Origin: Bradyrhizobium niftali
GTDB taxonomy: Bacteria; Pseudomonadota; Alphaproteobacteria; Rhizobiales; Xanthobacteraceae
DNA length: 64,000 nucleotides
Reading direction: 5' to 3'
Assembly: GCF_004571025.1 (NCBI RefSeq)
Contig: NZ_SPQT01000030.1
Span: forward strand, 62,001 to 126,000
Positions 16,635 through 24,677 of this stretch are shown here, piece after piece. Both the position numbers and the translations under genes were made by a program. Below the pieces are notes generated by a model. The model was not told the origin of the DNA and did not search any database. It saw nothing but the letters and a program-made list of their open reading frames with translations. The first letter of the stretch is position 1. Every line of letters starts with the position of its first letter.

Positions 16635-17633
16635 ATGGGTTACCAGTTTTTCCGCGAGAACGTATACGCCCGCCGCGGCGCCCACAAGCTGCGATCCAAG
16701 AAGCGAAATCCGTCTCTGTTCGATATCCGCGACGAGATGGTTCGGGCACCGCATGCATGCAGCCACGTGGCAGAGCCCCGAGAGCCGCGGGTGCTGTTTG
16801 GCCGGTCTCCGATCGAGGCGTTTGCATTGGCATCAGCCCGTGCCGATCAAGCGGTCAACGAGCGCGGGCACAAGCTGCGCTGCGACAGCCCGGTCGTCGC
16901 GGTCGGCGTCGCGAGCTGGCCCGACACCGTCGCCGAGGTCGAGGACAACCCCCAGAAAATGGCCGAATACGAACACTGGCGCGCCCTGACGATCGCGTGG
17001 CTCGCCAGCAAGTGGGGCGAAAAGCTCCAGTGCATCGTCGAGCACTTGGATGAGCCGCACCCGCATCTTCACTGGGTCGTGATCCCGGACCTCCAGCAGA
17101 ACGGCCTGCTCCAGATCCAGAGCGTGCATCCCGGCTATGAGGCGAACGCGGCGTCGAAGGCACGGGGCGAAACAAAGCGCGAGCAGAAGAAGGCCTACAA
17201 GGCCGCCATGAAGGCGCTGCAGGATGACTACTACGTGAACGTCGCTGCGCATTGCGGGCTCACCAGGCTGGGTCCGCGCCGGCAGCGCTCGAACCGCGAG
17301 GAGTGGTTGGAGCAGCAGCGCCAGGCCAAGTACTTGGCGAGCACGCGCGCCAACCTCATGGCCGATCTCGAGAAGGCGAAGGCGCAGGCGAAGCAGATCA
17401 TCGACGACCGGGTCGCGAAGACGGAGGCGGCGGCGGAGGCCCGCGTGAACGACGTCGTGATGCAGATGCATCAGCGCATCGAGGCGCTGAAGCAGAAGGC
17501 CCTCCACCGCATTTCCGAAGAGCGGGCGACGGTCGCCAAGCTGGAGAGCGAACTCGCCGCTCGAGACGAGCGTCTCCAGGCGGCCTTGGCCCTGTTGGAG
17601 GAATACGGAATCGAGCACCGCCCGAAATTCTAG
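16635..17633 (+). CDS. MobV (Mob_Pre) family relaxase
   Basis: The N-terminal domain carries the family's metal-binding histidines in VEHLDEPHPHLHWVV, plus the upstream motif LRCDSPVVAVGVASWPDT. Residues from about 195 are Lys/Glu/Ala-rich and helical (TKREQKKAYKAAMKAL onward), a long coiled-coil tail common in these relaxases. The family nicks a plasmid or integrative-element oriT and leads transfer with help from a conjugative element. The ATG at 16635 is chosen over one at 16551 because the conserved MGYQFFRENVY begins there. No coupling protein is visible, so the element would be mobilisable only. Confidence 0.85.
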   Translation: MGYQFFRENVYARRGAHKLRSKKRNPSLFDIRDEMVRAPHACSHVAEPREPRVLFGRSPIEAFALASARADQAVNERGHKLRCDSPVVAVGVASWPDTVAEVEDNPQKMAEYEHWRALTIAWLASKWGEKLQCIVEHLDEPHPHLHWVVIPDLQQNGLLQIQSVHPGYEANAASKARGETKREQKKAYKAAMKALQDDYYVNVAAHCGLTRLGPRRQRSNREEWLEQQRQAKYLASTRANLMADLEKAKAQAKQIIDDRVAKTEAAAEARVNDVVMQMHQRIEALKQKALHRISEERATVAKLESELAARDERLQAALALLEEYGIEHRPKF

Positions 17634-17807
17634 GGCCCGGCTGAAAGTGTTCGGCAAGCTAAGCCGTTGCAAAGCTCGCGAGAGTGCAGCGGCGGAGGGC
17701 CTGAGGCAGAGCCGCATCAAGCGCGTGGCGCCATATCCAACGCGCCATATTCGTCCTCAGCCTCGATCTTAGCTCGCTCATGCGCGACCGCCGCCATGAT
17801 CGTGAAT

Positions 17808-19866
17808 CTAATCGGGACTGAGCTTCGGAAAAGCAATCACCGTGCCGCCCTGCTCGCCCGACGCTGATGCATCGTGTTCGCCCCGAGCCGCCTGCACGTT
17901 TGCAGCCGCGGAACGCTCGGCCTCAAGCAACGCGGCGATCTCGGCGCCGGCGAGGCTCCCCCGCTCGAACAGCCGGCGCGCGGCCGCAATCAACACGGTC
18001 CGGTTTGCTTCCAGCAGTTCACGGCAGGTGCGATCCGCCTCGGCGAGCTCGATGCCGACCGCCGCCCGGATGTCGGCGTAGCGGAGAAACTCCTCCGCAC
18101 GGCGCGGGTCGCCGAGGTGCGTCAAGGGCGACGGCCCCGCCAGACCAAGTCCACCTAACATCGCGCAGCTCAGCCTGGTAGCCTCCGCAAGATCTTCTTG
18201 GGCGCCGTGGGACGCCTCACCAAGCAGGACTTCCTCCGCGACACGGCCGGCGAGCAAGACCTCGATGCGTGACCGATAGTCGCTCGCTGTGCCCTCGAAG
18301 ACCTGGCGGGTGATGCGCATCGACATCCCAAGTCGCCGGCCTGTGCGCGTGGTGTTGGCGACGACGCCGTCGGCGCCGAAGCGGAGCACGTCGACCAGCG
18401 CGTGGCCTGCTTCGTGGGCCGACGTCCTCCAGCGCAGCTTGTCAGAGATGTCGTGGTCGCCGACAACAGCAAGACGGAGGTCCTCGAGCCTGACCTCGCG
18501 GTTCTCGCGCCGCGCCACGCGGCGCGCGTCCTTCACCGCGCGCTCCGCGTCGGCACCGGTCATGCCGGCCGCCGTCATCACGATGGTGGAGATGTCCGCG
18601 CCGACGAGATCGCCCTTCAACCGAACCCGGAAGATCTTCTCGAGCTCGCCCGGATCGGGCAGGCCGATCCGCACCACGTTCTCGAAGCGCCCCGCGCGGA
18701 GCAGTGCGGGATCGACGGCCTCGACTTCATTGGTGCAGCCGATCAGGAAAACGCCCTCTCTCTGACGGACGCCGTCCAGTTCCTCGTTGAGAGCCGTTAC
18801 GCAGCTTCGAAAATACGCCGATGAGGAATCCTTGAGCCCGCGGCGTGCGACAAAATTGTCGCATTCATCCAGCAGAATCACGCATGGCGCTTTCGCGCGA
18901 GCGAGGGCGAAGTCGCGGCGCATGGCTGCCAGAAAATCGTTCAGCGCCCCCTCGGCCTGCCAGGCATAAAACGAGCAGACGATGAGCGGGATGCCGGATT
19001 TCGAATCCTCACCCAGCGCACTGCGCGCGAAGGCCTCCGCGAAAAGCGTCTTGCCGACGCCGGGCGGGCCGGCGAGCATCACGGCGTTCGAAACAGCGTC
19101 CCAAGGACCACCCCGTCGCCAGGCTGCGAGATCCGCGATCGCGTGGCCGGCCCAAGAACAAGCCGCCGCCATGCCGTGAATCTCGGAGAGGAAGAGTCCG
19201 CGCGACGGGCGGGCGGCCCTCTTCTTGGCAGCGAGACGGCGCAGCTCGTCGACGCACGCCTCCGGCGTCCGGTCGAAGCGGACCGCGGCCGCGAGGTCGG
19301 CTACGCCGAGATCGCGGAGCGCTTCGGCCGGCACCTCCACCGTCGTCCTGACACCGGTGACGGCGCGGATCGTGCGCGAGACCGTCGCGGAGTCGAGCAG
19401 CGCCAGCTCGATCCGGTGCTTCGCCGCATCGTTGACGACCGTCGGCAGATAGGTGCGGCCGTTGGGCGAGAAGGCGACGAACGGCAGCGCGTACGCACAT
19501 GTCGGCCGCGACCCGTTCGAGCCGCGCCTTCGCCGCACTCTTGAGCGGCTCCTTTAGCTCGATGTACGCGCCGTCGAGGCCGGCGCGGCGGCCGGGAGCG
19601 GTCCTGACGAGGTCGATCATCTTAAACGTATCGTCGAAGAACATCCGGCGCCACGTGCCCTTCAGTGCATCGAGCGCCCCGCTGTCGGCGACGTCGACGA
19701 CGACGGGGCCGCTACCGGAGACGAGGTCCTGCGCCCCGGCCGGCGAGTTGTCGAAGGCGCGTGCGAGCAACAGCGCCGCGGCGATCCGCGTCGCGCTCGG
19801 AGGGCATCCTTCGCGGCTCGCGCTCTCCTCGAAGCCCGTGTCGTCGTCGTCCACCTCGGACAACAT
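17808..19866 (-). pseudogene. FtsH-like AAA+ zinc metalloprotease, frameshifted
   Basis: The N-terminal 120 residues (MLSEVDDDDTGFEES onward) and the remainder (AYALPFVAFSPNGRTYLP onward) are in different frames, joined near 19500. The main part has Walker A GPPGVGKT (about 19050-19070), Walker B VILLDECD, an arginine-finger region LLRAGRFENVV, and an M41 peptidase with HEAGH (about 18405-18420) and a downstream GAQEDLAEAT that supplies the third zinc ligand. FtsH proteins unfold and degrade substrates, but this one shows no membrane segment. It ends an operon with an HNH protein and a phosphoesterase. A repaired gene would encode about 685 residues. Confidence 0.82.
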
Positions 19867-19956
19867 GCGCGGGAGCCCGCCAAACCCGGGCGATCGGGCG
19901 CGCGACTGGCGATCGGGGCCGCCGCTCGCGTCCCGCCGGAAGCGCAGCCCCTCGCG

Positions 19957-20070
19957 TCAAGCCTCGCCGTACACCCGCAGCTCGATGGGTCCGATGCCGG
20001 CGCCCTCGAAGGAAGGCGTGCCGCCGTCGTGCGCGTCCAAGACATGCGTCATGCTCGTCGTCCCGTTCAT
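19957..20070 (-). CDS. 37-aa reading frame before the AAA+ protease
   Basis: The ATG lies two bases after the phosphoesterase stop, and the 37 codons end in a TGA at 19957. The same frame then stays open and runs into the AAA+ protease frame at 19866. The TGA could therefore be a nonsense change, with this segment being the true N-terminus of the protease (MNGTTSMTHVLDAHDG start). Alternatively it is a separate coupled peptide. Confidence 0.4.
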   Translation of the reverse strand: MNGTTSMTHVLDAHDGGTPSFEGAGIGPIELRVYGEA

Positions 20071-20072
20071 GT

Positions 20073-20852
20073 CTAGACCTCGATGGTCAGAAGAGGATCG
20101 AACCCGAGGCGCTCGTCCGGATAGCCGTGAGGGTTCGAAATCATCAGCGTGCGACCGCGGGTCATGCGGTAGGCGAAGTGCGTGTGGCCCGAAATCCAGG
20201 CTGCCGGCCCGAAGCGATCAACTAGCGGCACCAGGGCGGTGCAGGACGACGCGGCCAGCAGGCTGTCGCGATGCGACGGCGACACGGCGTCGATCGTCGG
20301 TGCGAAGTGCGTCACCAGGACGGTCGGGCCGGGGTGGTGCGTCGCGAGGACGGCCTCGAGAAATGTCAGAGACATCTGATGCAACGCGCGCGCCTCCTGT
20401 GGGCGGAAACGCGCCCAAGGATTCGAGCTCCACTTGATGCGCTTGTGGTCACGCATGCCTTCGAGGGCTGCGCGCATCGCCGCCGCGCGTGACACCTCGC
20501 CGAACAACCCGTAGTCGGACCACAGCGTGCAGCCGGCGAAGCGAACGCCCGTCGCGCCGCCAATGATCGCGACCTCGTTCTCCAAGTAGTGCAGCCCAAG
20601 GTCGGCGGCGACGCGACGACCTTCGTCGATCGCCGCGGGCAATGCCGGGCGCGCCCAGAACTCGTGGTTGCCGGCCACGACGACGACTTCGAGCGGCGGC
20701 GGATAGGCCGCGCGCAATTCCCGCAGGGCGGTGGCGAGACCCTGCCGCGTGTCGCCGGCGACGACGATCACGGAAGCCCCGGACACCGGCGCCGGATAAC
20801 CCTTGAAGCCGGGGAAATCGGAATGCAGATCGCTCATCGGCTGCAGGATCAT
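20073..20852 (-). CDS. calcineurin-like metallophosphoesterase
   Basis: All family metal-binding motifs are visible in order: SDLH (residues 7-10), VVAGDTRQG, VVAGNHEFW, VLVTHFAP and ISGHTHFAY. These hold a two-metal centre that hydrolyses phosphodiesters or phosphomonoesters such as cyclic nucleotides or nucleic-acid ends. The ATG overlaps the stop of the upstream gene (ATGA), so translation is coupled within the island operon. Its substrate is unknown; the setting next to an HNH protein and an AAA+ protease makes a nucleic-acid or signal-nucleotide role plausible. Confidence 0.9.
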   Translation of the reverse strand: MILQPMSDLHSDFPGFKGYPAPVSGASVIVVAGDTRQGLATALRELRAAYPPPLEVVVVAGNHEFWARPALPAAIDEGRRVAADLGLHYLENEVAIIGGATGVRFAGCTLWSDYGLFGEVSRAAAMRAALEGMRDHKRIKWSSNPWARFRPQEARALHQMSLTFLEAVLATHHPGPTVLVTHFAPTIDAVSPSHRDSLLAASSCTALVPLVDRFGPAAWISGHTHFAYRMTRGRTLMISNPHGYPDERLGFDPLLTIEV

Positions 20853-21291
20853 GATGCGTTCCCGTTCAGGCCGGGCGGCGTCTTGGGCTCGCGCGCACCG
20901 GCACGGCGGCTGCCGAGCCAGATCTTGTGCATCGACCAGGAGGCCGAGAGGCGCGCCCGCTGGCGCGGCTCAAGCGGCATGCGAGCCAACGTGTGCGACA
21001 ACACCAGCGCCGCGGCGGGGTCGACGAAGGCGCAGGCCAGCAGTACCGTCATGCTGAGATCGACGCGCAGGCCGATGTGCTCGGGAATGCGCCGCCCGAC
21101 GACGAGACCGACGGCCGCGGCCGGGTCGCCGCGGATAGCCGCCCGCCACTCCGGCATCGTCGCCGAGATACCGGCGACGAAGGCGCAACCTCCGCGCGTG
21201 CACGTTCGTCGAAGGATTCGGCGGTCTTCGTCCGCCAGTAGAACAGCACCGGCGGCAACGTCTCGCCGCGCGGGCGTTCGCGTTCGTTCAT
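20849..21291 (-). pseudogene. unknown island protein, about 147 aa, frameshifted
   Basis: The start MNERERPRGETLPPVLFYW is good protein until about 21190. The continuation (CAFVAGISATMPEWRAAIRG, then VLLACAFVDPAAALVLSHTL and SWSMHKIWLGSR) is in another frame down to 20849. One missing G in GCGGAGGTTG would join them as ARAEGCAFVAG. I do not recognise the family; the second half is Ala-rich and helical. It lies between the 191-residue protein and the phosphoesterase, whose start overlaps its stop. Confidence 0.65.
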
Positions 21292-21469
21292 CGGGCAATC
21301 TCCGTCGTTCGCGCGGAATACCGCGCGTGATGCCGAAAAGCGGAATTCGAAAAAGGTTAGGCGAGGGAGGGCCCTTGGGGGGCCCTGCCCTGCCTCGCCG
21401 GGACACGACCCAACACGTCACAACGTGCCGGACCACGCCTAGCGTCGCGGGGTCGAGCCAAGCCAAGAA

Positions 21470-22045
21470 CTATTCGAGCTGCGACTCCTCGATCAAGAAG
21501 CGACCGAAATCGGGCCGGTAGTCGCCGATCCCGTAGGGGCCAGCCATCCGGAAATAGCCAACGACGTCCTCGCGGTTGAGGATGGTCGTGATGAAGGAGC
21601 CGCGCACGATCGCGCTCCAGCCGTCGAAGCACGGACGGGTGCGCGCCACCAGCGAGTCTCCGATGCGCACCATCTGCCGATGGCGGAAACGCGGGTCTTC
21701 CCACAGCTCGGGGACCGTCTTCGGACCATCGTATTCGAGGATTGCAGGACCTTCGGCGACGAAGGCAGCCTTGGCCGCCTTGCCCTTGCGCACCGTCTTG
21801 GCGCCGTTGACGAGCGCGCCCTTGATCGCAGCGGGCGGCAGGCACGGCCGGCCCTCGTGGAGCCACATCGAGCCGAAGAACTCGAGCTCGGCGATCCGAT
21901 GATGATCGGCGTCGACCTTGTGCCGCTTCGACGTGACCTTGCTCAAAGCCTTCGCCTGCGGATCGAGTGGGTCCGCCAGGCGACTGGAGTGCATCAGCAT
22001 CGGGCCGACGCCGACCAGGCGCAGCGTGATCTTCTCCACCGCCAT
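21470..22045 (-). CDS. unknown island protein, 191 aa
   Basis: The ATG at 22045 lies two bases after the stop of the HNH gene. The N-terminus (KITLRLVGVGPMLMHSSRLA) is a beta-strand, followed by LEFFGSMWLHEGRPCLPPAA and IKGALVNGAK, and near the C-terminus SFITTILNREDVVGYFRMAG and GIGDYRPDFGRFLIE. The strand pattern with a conserved GAL segment and a late glycine-rich motif recalls RAMP-type RNA-binding folds and phage proteins of unknown function, but this is only resemblance. Confidence 0.7.
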   Translation of the reverse strand: MAVEKITLRLVGVGPMLMHSSRLADPLDPQAKALSKVTSKRHKVDADHHRIAELEFFGSMWLHEGRPCLPPAAIKGALVNGAKTVRKGKAAKAAFVAEGPAILEYDGPKTVPELWEDPRFRHRQMVRIGDSLVARTRPCFDGWSAIVRGSFITTILNREDVVGYFRMAGPYGIGDYRPDFGRFLIEESQLE

Positions 22046-22047
22046 GA

Positions 22048-22359
22048 TCAGACCTCGCCGTCGGTGGGATCGAAGAGCGGCGTCGTCTCCGCGATGCTGC
22101 GGACGATGTCGGCGTACGACGCCGGCTTGTTCGCGTACTTGCGCGCGCGCAGCATGCTCGTCACCACCTCGTGGCATTCACGGCACAGCACGGTCAGATC
22201 GCCCTTGCGCTCGTCGCCGAGGTTTTCGTAGGTGCGGTGATGCGCCTCGAGTTCCTCGGTTGCCGGGCAGAGCAGGCAGCGATGGCCTGCGGCCGCGAGC
22301 GCACGGCGACGGCTCTCTCGCCAGGCGGCGCTGCGAAGATGCTTCTGGTAGTCCACCAT
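22048..22359 (-). CDS. HNH endonuclease-type protein, 103 aa
   Basis: The fold is read from HRCLLCPATEELEAHHRTYE followed by LTVLCRECHEVV: two CxxC pairs for zinc and the AHH motif with the catalytic His. The length (103) suits a single-domain HNH nuclease. It is the first gene of the leftward island operon. Its start lies next to the first of four GGGGACAA half-sites, so expression is probably repressible. The target could be DNA of invaders, or the gene may serve element biology. Confidence 0.85.
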   Translation of the reverse strand: MVDYQKHLRSAAWRESRRRALAAAGHRCLLCPATEELEAHHRTYENLGDERKGDLTVLCRECHEVVTSMLRARKYANKPASYADIVRSIAETTPLFDPTDGEV

Positions 22360-22365
22360 CGATCG

Positions 22366-22430
22366 TTGTCCCCGTTGATTGCGCGGGGACGAATAGCACA
22401 GATTCTGGATTTTGGGGACAAATTGTCCCC
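22366..22430. promoter_or_regulatory. GGGGACAA half-site array between divergent operons
   Basis: TTGTCCCC lies at 22366-22373, GGGGAC at 22385-22390, and a perfect 17-base palindrome GGGGACAA-A-TTGTCCCC at 22414-22430. The sites sit just upstream of the HNH operon and before the XRE regulator. They are the likely binding sites of that regulator. Two GTTAAC sites follow near 22450-22470. Confidence 0.6.
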
Positions 22431-22577
22431 GAAACCCCAGAAAGTTTTTGTTAACCTTAACGTGCGGTTAACGGGAGACGGAGGATTCTACTCGTCGGCC
22501 ATGGGTTGTCCGACTCGCCCCATCGGAAACCTGAACAGAAGAACTCATAGATTCTGCCTCATAGAAGCAACGGCTCG

Positions 22578-22847
22578 ATGGATGACCACCCGCTCACCCC
22601 TTCTCTACTCCGAGCAGCCCGCGCGCTGCTCGGATTGAGCCAGACCGAATTGGGGCGGAAGGCGGGCGTGTCGCGGAAGGCAATCGCAACCTTCGAGACG
22701 GCAGCGCCCTCGGACCGGCTCGATCCTCGCCGCAAAGCCGTGCTGGATACACTGCGGCACTACCTCGAAGTCGAATGCGACATCGAGTTTACCTTCGCGA
22801 ACGACCAGACGGGCGAAGGCGTACGGCTCCGCGCAAAGCCGATGTGA
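22578..22847 (+). CDS. XRE-family HTH regulator
   Basis: The 89-residue protein has a helix-turn-helix in residues 10-45 (SLLRAARALLGLSQTELGRK, then AGVSRKAIATFE). The rest (KAVLDTLRHYLEVECDIEFT) is a short helix-strand tail, as in many small phage and toxin-antitoxin regulators. It precedes the Sir2-APAZ gene by 88 bases on the same strand and faces the HNH operon. Palindromes in between are its likely targets, so it may control both operons. Confidence 0.85.
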   Translation: MDDHPLTPSLLRAARALLGLSQTELGRKAGVSRKAIATFETAAPSDRLDPRRKAVLDTLRHYLEVECDIEFTFANDQTGEGVRLRAKPM

Positions 22848-22935
22848 CGAGGGCGACTGAAAGATTCCGGTGGGCAGAATGACCGAAGGCCAAGCCTAAG
22901 TCGTATAACGTAACTCCCACAACTAGAATATCCGC

Positions 22936-24677
22936 ATGTCAGCCGATTCGACCTTTCCAACCGTTGCTGCGGACGATTTTGCGCGCCGCTTCTCGCAACG
23001 GGGCGGAAACCTGATGTGGTTGCTCGGAGCGGGTGGTTCGGCGGCCGCCGGCATTCCGACGGCGTGGGACATGATCTGGGAGTTCAAGCAGCAGCTTTAC
23101 ATAAGTCAGCGGCGCGTTTCCCCGAAGATGGTCGCCGACCTCGCCAACCCGGCCGTCCGGCGCGAACTCCAATCGTTCATCGATGGCATCGGAAATCTGC
23201 CGCGGCCCGGCGCTCCCGAAGAATACGCGGCGCTCTTCGAAGCCGTCTATCCGAGCGAGGCGGACCGTCGAACCTATATCGCGTCGAAGATCAGCGGCGC
23301 CAAGCCTTCCTACGGTCATGTCGCTCTTGCGACGATGATGCGGGGTGGACGTGCTCGCCTCGCCTGGACGACTAACTTCGACCCTTTGATCGCCGACGGC
23401 TGTGCGAAGGTCTATGGCAGAACGGGCCAGTTGACGACGGTGGCGATCGAGACTGGAAGTCTTGGACGCCAAGTCATCGACGAGGGGCGTTGGCCCGTCG
23501 AAGTCAAATTGCACGGCGACTTCCGATCGCGCAGGCTGAAAAACACTGGAGACGAACTGCGCGAACAAGATGCGAAGCTCAGGGCGTTGTTGATCGACAG
23601 TTGCGGCCGGTGGGGCCTGATCGTCGCCGGCTACAGCGGCCGAGACGATTCCATCATGGACACGCTGGAAGCAGCTCTCGAACGCGACACCCCTTTTCCG
23701 ACCGGTCTCTTCTGGCTCCATCGCGGCGAGGACCCGCCGTTGCCGCGTGTCCAACGGCTCTTGGTCGCCGCCGCCAGCAAAAGCGTCGATGGCGGACTGG
23801 TGCCGATCGAGAATTTCGACGAGGTCTTGCGCGACCTCGTTCGCCTCGCGGAGGATCTGGACACCAAGGCATTGGACGAACTCGCTTCGGAGCGACGGAT
23901 CTGGTCTTCCGCACGGCGTCCGACCGGCAACCGCGGTTTTCCGGTCGTCCGCCTCAATGCGCTAGAATTGATCGAAACGCCGACCGTTTGTCGTCGTTTC
24001 GTTTGCGGCATCGGCGGCGTGGCGGAGGTAAGGTCGGCGATCGAAGCCGCCGACCTGCCGGTGCTCGCGACGCGGTCGCGAGCCGGAGTGCTCGCTTTCG
24101 GCTCCGACCACGACGTGCGGGCCGTACTTTCGGCGTACGACATCGAAAGCTTCGACCTGCATGCGATCGAAGTCCGCCGACTGCGCTACGAAAGCCAGGA
24201 GCGCGGTCTGCTCCGCGAGGCCCTGACCCGCGCGCTGACTCGTGCGCATGCGATGAACGCCGACCGTCGCCGGAGCAGCGATCTTCTGACGCCATCATCC
24301 ATCGACGACGCGAAGTGGGGCCGCTGAAGAGTCTGGCTGGAAGCCTTGGCGGAACGGTAGCGAGGCATCCCGAACTGAGCTGGCGGGAAGGCTTGGGCAT
24401 CCGACTGGATTGGGCCGACGAACGGCTCTGGCTTCTGCTCGAGCCGCGCACCGTGTTCGAAGGAATCACGCAGGCGAACAGAACCGCGGCGACCGATTTT
24501 GCCCGCGAGCGCACGGTAAGGCGCTACAATCAGACGCTCAACGCCCTTCTTTCATTCTGGTCGACACTGTTCGCCTCCCCGCAGCGTGACGTCTTGGCGC
24601 TGGGCATCAGCGCGGGCGTGGATGCAGCTTTCAGGCTCGGCGATACGACGGCCTACTCAGGAAGAGCCCGCCCATGA
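22936..24677 (+). pseudogene. Sir2-APAZ NADase of a short-Argonaute (SPARSA-type) system, frameshifted
   Basis: Residues 1-290 are a Sir2 domain with intact key motifs: GAGGSAAAGIP (31-41, NAD pocket), TTNFD (145-149), the catalytic HGD (193-195) and GYSGRDDS (232-239). Such domains hydrolyse NAD+. The remainder fits an APAZ domain, which partners short Argonautes. The frame breaks in the G run at 24317-24320: one more G would turn AKWGR-stop into AKWGPLKSLAGSLGG and continue for about 115 codons to the TGA at 24675. The repaired length is 581 residues, in the normal range for Sir2-APAZ proteins. The end overlaps the Argonaute start as ATGA. Confidence 0.88.

Noticed and set aside
24300..24330. 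Programmed ribosomal frameshift in Sir2-APAZ
   Set aside because: No classical slippery heptamer with downstream structure is evident; a single G loss in a G run is simpler.
23490..24677. 395-codon frame overlapping Sir2
   Set aside because: Only its last 115 codons are protein-like; they are the frameshifted end of Sir2-APAZ. The rest is antisense-like Arg-rich sequence.
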